From Clostridiales bacterium (GTDB taxonomy: Bacteria; Bacillota; Clostridia; Peptostreptococcales; Acidaminobacteraceae), in assembly GCA_021107455.1 (NCBI GenBank), contig JAIOSU010000277.1, positions 1 through 32,753 on the forward strand: 32,753 nucleotides of DNA. Direction: 5' to 3'. The stretch's first letter is position 1. Each line of letters starts with the position of its first letter. The notes beneath the pieces were generated by a model. That model did not search any database, was not told the DNA's origin, and saw only the letters and a program-made list of their open reading frames with translations. A program made the position numbers and the translations under genes. Below are positions 27,542 to 32,753 of this stretch, in pieces.

Positions 27542-28477
27542 TCATTTCATGATTTTATATTGACTTCTACCATTGCGTTTGGCTTCTATCAAAGCCTTGA
27601 AACTTTGATCTTTCATTTGGGCCACGTGCACTGGTTTTACGGTTTCTGTGATTCCACATGAAACGCTAATTTGTCTTCCACATCCAATGGAGGCAAAATC
27701 AAATGACCCTATTGCACTAAAAATACTTTCGACACTCTCGATTACTTTTAAATGATCCGCATTTTTTAGGAAGATACTGCATTCGTCTCCACCCAAGCGG
27801 GAAATCAACATCTCATCGCTTATTTTTTCCATTGATTCTTCCATTTCACGAACGATCATAGAAAAAACATTTAATATGACAGCATCTCCGACATCATAAC
27901 CATCAAAATCGTTGACATGCATAAAGTTATCAATATCAAAAGTAATGAAATGGTAAAGATCATTTCGATCCTTATCCAAAACTTCTTCCATTTTTTCCAT
28001 GAATACATCCCTGTTCATAAGTTGCTTTAAATCTACCTTTTCCACCATCTTTTTCTGACTTTCAACACTCATCATAATACTCCCTTCTAAATCCAATAAT
28101 TGATTGATAGAAGGAAAAGAGCTGGGGGATTGTTTTTCAAGGTGTAATATGGATCTTTTAAGCAATAGAAGACTCGATTTGATCACATCGGATTCTTTGG
28201 TCAGTTCAACCTCTCTGTCTTTCAGCAAATCTAAAAACTCTAATAAATTTACAGGTTTGCTCAGCAGTTCCTTTATGGTCGACAAAGTGAATCCAAGGTC
28301 TTTTAGAAATTGAATCTTTCGAAGTTCTATCATTTGATCTTCACAGTAATACCTGTAGCCATTTTCTTCATTTAAAGCTATAGGGCTGAATAGATCAAGC
28401 TTGTCATAATGTCTCAACATTCTTTTTGAAATTCCAGAGCGCTCTGAAAATTCACCAATCAAATAATTCTTCACCAT
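27542..28477 (-). CDS. MerR HTH - GGDEF domain fusion protein
   Basis: YLIGEFSERSGISKRMLRHYDKLDLFSPIALNEENGYRYY (MerR HTH); FDIDNFMHVNDFDGYDVGDAV and SRLGGDECSIFL (GGDEF domain). Confidence 0.88.
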   Translation of the reverse strand: MVKNYLIGEFSERSGISKRMLRHYDKLDLFSPIALNEENGYRYYCEDQMIELRKIQFLKDLGFTLSTIKELLSKPVNLLEFLDLLKDREVELTKESDVIKSSLLLLKRSILHLEKQSPSSFPSINQLLDLEGSIMMSVESQKKMVEKVDLKQLMNRDVFMEKMEEVLDKDRNDLYHFITFDIDNFMHVNDFDGYDVGDAVILNVFSMIVREMEESMEKISDEMLISRLGGDECSIFLKNADHLKVIESVESIFSAIGSFDFASIGCGRQISVSCGITETVKPVHVAQMKDQSFKALIEAKRNGRSQYKIMK

Positions 28478-28515
28478 AATACACTATCTCCCACGTACCT
28501 TTTTCCTATATCTTG

Positions 28516-28546
28516 AGTATAAAGGCTGACACAATGTCAAGGTCAA
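28516..28546 (-). promoter_or_regulatory. MerR-type promoter with 19-bp spacer
   Basis: Minus: -35 TTGACC (28541-28546), 19 bp spacer containing TGACA-TTG-TGTCA dyad, -10 TATACT (28516-28521). Confidence 0.65.
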
Positions 28547-28560
28547 GATATATTCCGAAA

Positions 28561-29103
28561 TTAAACAAGACGACCTTTTACTTTCCTCATCACAGCTTTC
28601 TTGTCCGCATGGAAAATATTATATATGGTCCTAAGCATGACAGTATCATTTCTGACATCATGATGTATGAGTTCAGAATCATCCGTAAGCACCTCATAGA
28701 CCTTTTTCAAACTGGGTCTGAACGAAAGATTGCAAAACTGTACGAACTCATCCTGAAAATCAACAATGTTGAACTCAAGTTCTCCTGCAATCTCGATACT
28801 ATTTTTATAAATGGCCTCAAGGTCCACATTTCCCCAAACATAAATAATGTCGTCCTCACTGGTATTATCAATCATCACTTCATAAAGTTCATCAAAACAA
28901 GGTTTTGACAATAAATCTTCTCTGGTGATTCCAGTGAGAGTAGTACAATATGGTGAGACTTCAAACGCCTCGTCATAAGGTCTAACAAAACTTGTCAGTT
29001 CATAATGATCATCTTCAGCCAGTAGACAGATTGCAATAATTTCATCTTCATATGCGAAATCCTCGTCACATAGAAATTCTAAATCCATAAAATAGGTATT
29101 CAA
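28561..29103 (-). CDS. DnaQ/RNase T-like 3'-5' exonuclease
   Basis: FMDLEF (Exo I), VWGNVDLEAI (Exo II), HHDVRNDTVML (Exo III). Confidence 0.75.
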   Translation of the reverse strand: MNTYFMDLEFLCDEDFAYEDEIIAICLLAEDDHYELTSFVRPYDEAFEVSPYCTTLTGITREDLLSKPCFDELYEVMIDNTSEDDIIYVWGNVDLEAIYKNSIEIAGELEFNIVDFQDEFVQFCNLSFRPSLKKVYEVLTDDSELIHHDVRNDTVMLRTIYNIFHADKKAVMRKVKGRLV

Positions 29104-29115
29104 TATTTGCCTCCT

Positions 29116-29952
29116 CTAATACACCAGTTCAAGACCAACGCCAACTTCAGCAATTTCAACTACATTTGATAGTGCGATTTTTGATTTAAGATCCGTGCAA
29201 TGGCAGGCATGAATAGATTTTATATTTGATTCTTGAAAATATTCTAAAGTTCCATTCAACTGTATATCAGTTGGATTTTGCAAATGAAATCCCCCCACCA
29301 CATCAAAAATGCGGTCGTCCCCACAGACTTTCTTAGCATAGTCCATTATGTTGCAAATACCAGAATGTGAGCATCCAGTTATAATTACTAGTCCATTTTC
29401 CGATTTGTAACAAAGAGCACTGTCATCCAAACTAAAATCATCTTTGGGGTTATTGTCAATTAGTATCTTTCCGATACTTTCTTTGGATTCAAAGTCATTT
29501 AAACGTGGAATCTGTCCAAGAAAAACTAGATTTTCAGTGACCCAAATAGGTTCTTTGGTAAGATTGTCCTCCATATATTTGAATACTTTGTCCGCACTGA
29601 CGTTCATGCCAAATTCGTCCATATCGTTAAACGCTCTCGGCACAAAAATATCCGGATGAGCGATGAGGCTTGGTCTTTTATATGTTCGACCTTCCATAAG
29701 CGTTTCATTAAAGCGCTTGAGAAGTGGTTCCATCCCCCAAGTATGGTCGAGATGACTATGACTGATCACAATCGCATCGAGGTCTAAAAAATCGATCCCC
29801 ATTTTGCTGCCATTTTCTAAATAAGCATCACTGTAACCTAAATCAAATAGCAGTTTTTTACCCTCGCATTCCAGAAAGTAACATACACCAGGCTCCCCCA
29901 GAAAATATCGATCAACAAGCGTGTTGTTATCTATTAGTACTTTGATTTTCAA
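29116..29952 (-). CDS. MBL-fold metallohydrolase
   Basis: ISHSHLDHTWGMEPLL, ITGCSHSGICNIM; probable TTG start at 29952 (MKIKVLIDNN) after AAGGAGG. Confidence 0.85.
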   Translation of the reverse strand: MKIKVLIDNNTLVDRYFLGEPGVCYFLECEGKKLLFDLGYSDAYLENGSKMGIDFLDLDAIVISHSHLDHTWGMEPLLKRFNETLMEGRTYKRPSLIAHPDIFVPRAFNDMDEFGMNVSADKVFKYMEDNLTKEPIWVTENLVFLGQIPRLNDFESKESIGKILIDNNPKDDFSLDDSALCYKSENGLVIITGCSHSGICNIMDYAKKVCGDDRIFDVVGGFHLQNPTDIQLNGTLEYFQESNIKSIHACHCTDLKSKIALSNVVEIAEVGVGLELVY

Positions 29953-30090
29953 ATTTTGCCTCCTTGAGTTCTCTCTCAATATTTAAGGGACATATTACAA
30001 TTTCTTCTTACATTATATAATATTCTATTTTAATAGGCATCAATTTGTGATACAATTTTCAAAGTTGTTTAAAAAAAGGAGTTGTAAAAC

Positions 30091-31338
30091 ATGAAAAATG
30101 CATTAAGCAAATGGAATCAATTAAGTTTGGTTAAAAGAATTGTGATTGGTCTTATGATTGGTATAATCATGGCTGTAACAATTCCAGAACAAGCAAAACC
30201 AGTTGTAATATTGGGGTCACTTTTCGTAGGAGCATTAAAAGCAGTCGCACCTATGTTGGTATTCTTCTTAGTTATGTCTGCAATCTCACAGCACAAGAGT
30301 GGACATAAAACCAATATGAAATCAATTGTATTTCTTTATTTGATGGGCACTTTTTTGGCAGGGCTAGTTGCTGTTTTAGCGAGCTTTATGTTCCCAGTTA
30401 CATTGCAACTCGTAGAGGGTGCTACTGGTGTGACACCTCCAGAAGGCGTTATTGAGGTATTAAGAACACTTTTGATGAATGTTGTTGATAATCCTATCAA
30501 TGCACTGGCAAATGCGAATTACATTGGAATATTGGCGTGGGCTTTAGTTCTTGGTTTAGCACTAAAAAACGCTCCAGCATCCACCAAGGTAATGATCACA
30601 AATTTCTCAGATGCTTTATCACAAGTGGTAAGATGGGTCATTAATCTTGCACCGCTTGGAATTATGGGACTTGTATTTGACGCCGTATCTACAAATGGCC
30701 TTGAGTCATTTAGAGAATACGGACAATTGCTTTTAGTATTGGTTGGATGTATGGCATTTATGGCACTTGTGGTCAATCCACTGATTACATTCATCTACAT
30801 TCGTCAAAACCCATATCCACTAGTTTTTAAATGCTTAAGAGAAAGCGGCGTAACAGCATTCTTTACTCGTAGCTCAGCAGCAAATATCCCTGTTAACATG
30901 AAGCTATGTGAAGATTTAGGGCTCGACAAAGATAACTATTCTGTATCAATTCCTTTAGGAGCAACTGTCAATATGGCCGGTGCTGCAATAACTATTTCAG
31001 TATTGACACTTGCGGCAGTCAATACACTAGGTATTCCTGTAGATTTACCAACAGCAATCATATTAAGCGTATTGGCTGCGGTGAGTGCTTGTGGAGCATC
31101 AGGAGTCGCTGGCGGATCACTGCTTCTTATACCACTTGCTTGTAGTTTGTTTGGAATTCCAAATGAAATTGCCATGCAAGTTGTAGGAGTAGGATTTATT
31201 ATTGGAGTAATTCAAGATTCATGCGAAACTGCTCTCAACTCATCAACTGACGCATTATTTACTGCGGTTTCGGAATTTGCCAACTGGCGTAAAGAAGGAA
31301 AAGTCATTGCTTTTGAGGCAAAAAAATTAGCAGCATAG
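30091..31338 (+). CDS. sstT: Serine/threonine:Na+ symporter
   Basis: DAACS family: [69 protein letters not shown]. Confidence 0.93.
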   Translation: MKNALSKWNQLSLVKRIVIGLMIGIIMAVTIPEQAKPVVILGSLFVGALKAVAPMLVFFLVMSAISQHKSGHKTNMKSIVFLYLMGTFLAGLVAVLASFMFPVTLQLVEGATGVTPPEGVIEVLRTLLMNVVDNPINALANANYIGILAWALVLGLALKNAPASTKVMITNFSDALSQVVRWVINLAPLGIMGLVFDAVSTNGLESFREYGQLLLVLVGCMAFMALVVNPLITFIYIRQNPYPLVFKCLRESGVTAFFTRSSAANIPVNMKLCEDLGLDKDNYSVSIPLGATVNMAGAAITISVLTLAAVNTLGIPVDLPTAIILSVLAAVSACGASGVAGGSLLLIPLACSLFGIPNEIAMQVVGVGFIIGVIQDSCETALNSSTDALFTAVSEFANWRKEGKVIAFEAKKLAA

Positions 31339-31352
31339 CATTACACACAATT

Positions 31353-31385
31353 ACAGCCGCTTCGTCTATAATGACGAGCGGCTGT
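31353..31385. terminator. Bidirectional terminator, ACAGCCGCT family, copy 2
   Basis: ACAGCCGCTTCGTC-TATAAT-GACGAGCGGCTGT. Confidence 0.75.
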
Positions 31386-31391
31386 TGTTCT

Positions 31392-31859
31392 TTACTTTAA
31401 GGATTGAGACTTTATAATTACTTTTAAAAGCCCCTCACATCCTTCTATAACATCAGAATAGGTACTATCAAAATCATCTGTATACCATGGATCATCGATA
31501 TCGCCAGGATGATTGGTATAGTCGAGCAGTTTTGAAATTTTATGCTTCGAATCCTTACCGATAATATCCAGTACTTGATTTACATTGCTTTCATCCATAC
31601 AGACAATCCAATCAAATTGATCATAGTGACTTTTCCGAAATTGTTGAGATTTTTTAGAACTACTCGATATACCCACTGAATTGAGTTTCTTCTTTGTTCC
31701 AATGTGAACCGGGCTATTTTCTCTAAAACTGTTCGTGCCTGATGATTCGATATGAAATTCATGGCTAAGGTGATGTTTCTCAACCAAATCTTTAAATACA
31801 AGTTCTGCCATTGGACTTCTACATACATTTCCAAGACATACAAACATAACTTTATTCAT
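31392..31859 (-). CDS. Low molecular weight protein-tyrosine phosphatase
   Basis: VCLGNVCRSPMAE P-loop and DDPWYTDDF motif. Confidence 0.95.
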   Translation of the reverse strand: MNKVMFVCLGNVCRSPMAELVFKDLVEKHHLSHEFHIESSGTNSFRENSPVHIGTKKKLNSVGISSSSKKSQQFRKSHYDQFDWIVCMDESNVNQVLDIIGKDSKHKISKLLDYTNHPGDIDDPWYTDDFDSTYSDVIEGCEGLLKVIIKSQSLK

Positions 31860-31952
31860 AAGTTATAACCTCCACGAGAAACTTTACACCACCGTGCCAA
31901 GATGCTATCATGTATACGATAGATAATCACTATTTAGAAACGGAGATGACAT

Positions 31953-32480
31953 TTGAGTAATTTGGTTTTAATTTTAATTATGCAACTTTTCTACGTGCCC
32001 ATGTTGGCACTTAGAACCATCTGTATGGTGAAGAAGCTGACTCTATTGACGACCATTTTTGGAGTCTTGGAATCTTTGATTTACGTTTTTGGACTGTCAC
32101 TGGTACTAACTGGCGAACAATCCATTCTTGAGATGCTCGTATATGCTTTTGGATTCGGGATAGGTTTGATTGTTGGCATCTATGTTGAAAATAAGCTTGC
32201 TATAGGCTATACTTCTGTGATTGCAAACATAAGAGAAAAGAACATGGCACTAATTAACCACCTCAGAGAAAACGGTTATGGCGTCACTGTCTTTGAAGGT
32301 GAAGGGCGAGAAAGTTCCAGATATAGACTCGATATTTTAACAAAACGATCGCTTGAAAACGAACTTTTGGAAATTATCAATCGCTTTGAACCGAGTGCTT
32401 TTATTATTTTCTATGAACCCAAACTCTTTAAGGGTGGATATATTTTAGAAATGATGAAGAAAAGGATATCAAGGAGATAA
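31953..32480 (+). CDS. UPF0316 / YebE-like DUF2179 membrane protein, TTG start
   Basis: VPMLALRTICMVKK..LESLIYVFGLS; C-terminal GYGVTVFEGEGRESSRYRLDILTKR; SD GGAG before TTG. Confidence 0.85.
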   Translation: MSNLVLILIMQLFYVPMLALRTICMVKKLTLLTTIFGVLESLIYVFGLSLVLTGEQSILEMLVYAFGFGIGLIVGIYVENKLAIGYTSVIANIREKNMALINHLRENGYGVTVFEGEGRESSRYRLDILTKRSLENELLEIINRFEPSAFIIFYEPKLFKGGYILEMMKKRISRR

Positions 32481-32488
32481 TCCTTTTC
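32459..32488 (+). terminator. Intrinsic terminator
   Basis: GAAAAGGAT..ATCCTTTTC followed by TTTTTT. Confidence 0.7.
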
Positions 32489-32498
32489 TTTTTTCATA

Positions 32499-32753
32499 TT
32501 ATAGCCTCTTCAAGTTTTTATTCTTCCTGTGCAATTGCACCACCTTTCTCACTATCAATCCTAAGATCACTAGTGACAGAATAACCAATAACGGAATTCC
32601 AATAAAAATCAAAAAATAGATATTTTTATCCAATGCATTCTTGAATTTATCCGACGTTGTGATTTCTTCCTTTTCATAAAGTGTGAAACTAAGATCCTCT
32701 TCAGGGAGAGTCTCGAAAGTTCCAACATAAGTTCCATCAGTCTCCTTGATTAA
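32499..32753 (-). CDS. C-terminus of a membrane-anchored protein, 5' end outside window
   Basis: Open from the edge: ..LIKETDGTYVGTFETLPEEDLSFTLYEKEEITTSDKFKNALDKNIYFLIFIGIPLLVILSLVILGLIVRKVVQLHRKNKNLKRL*, with a C-terminal TM. Confidence 0.7.
   Translation of the reverse strand, partial: LIKETDGTYVGTFETLPEEDLSFTLYEKEEITTSDKFKNALDKNIYFLIFIGIPLLVILSLVILGLIVRKVVQLHRKNKNLKRL

Noticed and set aside
1-32753. CRISPR array, rRNA, tRNA, prophage
   Set aside because: No regularly spaced repeats, no rRNA motifs, no tRNA cloverleaf recognised by eye, no phage structural genes.

Overview
The window is a low-GC Firmicutes/Clostridia-like chromosomal region, mostly small minus-strand operons of transporters, regulators and redox enzymes. 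Recognisable landmarks are a T-box-controlled lysS, sstT, a LMW protein-tyrosine phosphatase, and a CoA-disulfide-reductase-like enzyme with two rhodanese domains. There are two GGDEF proteins (one fused to a MerR HTH), one EAL-HDOD protein, PadR/TetR/MalT-LuxR regulators, a NapH-like ferredoxin, a questin-oxidase-like protein and an Imm5-like+DUF2200 fusion. The left edge carries the 5' end of an IS200/IS605-type tnpB next to a truncated serine hydrolase gene. The strongest hidden signal is a probable selenoprotein at 13379-13675 (minus). The ORF track shows only its 61-aa C-terminal part. With a TTG start behind a perfect Shine-Dalgarno and read-through of one in-frame UGA, it becomes a 98-codon protein with a GGG-U-C-G motif and a bSECIS-like hairpin just 3' of the UGA. 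Other notable signals are a lysine-codon mini-ORF and hairpin between the lysS SD and its ATG, a 19-bp-spacer MerR-type promoter in front of merR-GGDEF, a CsoR/CstR-like operator on the rhodanese-oxidoreductase promoter, a LexA-like box over the tnpB promoter, and two families of near-identical terminator stems. All calls are from reading the sequence; no database search was run.
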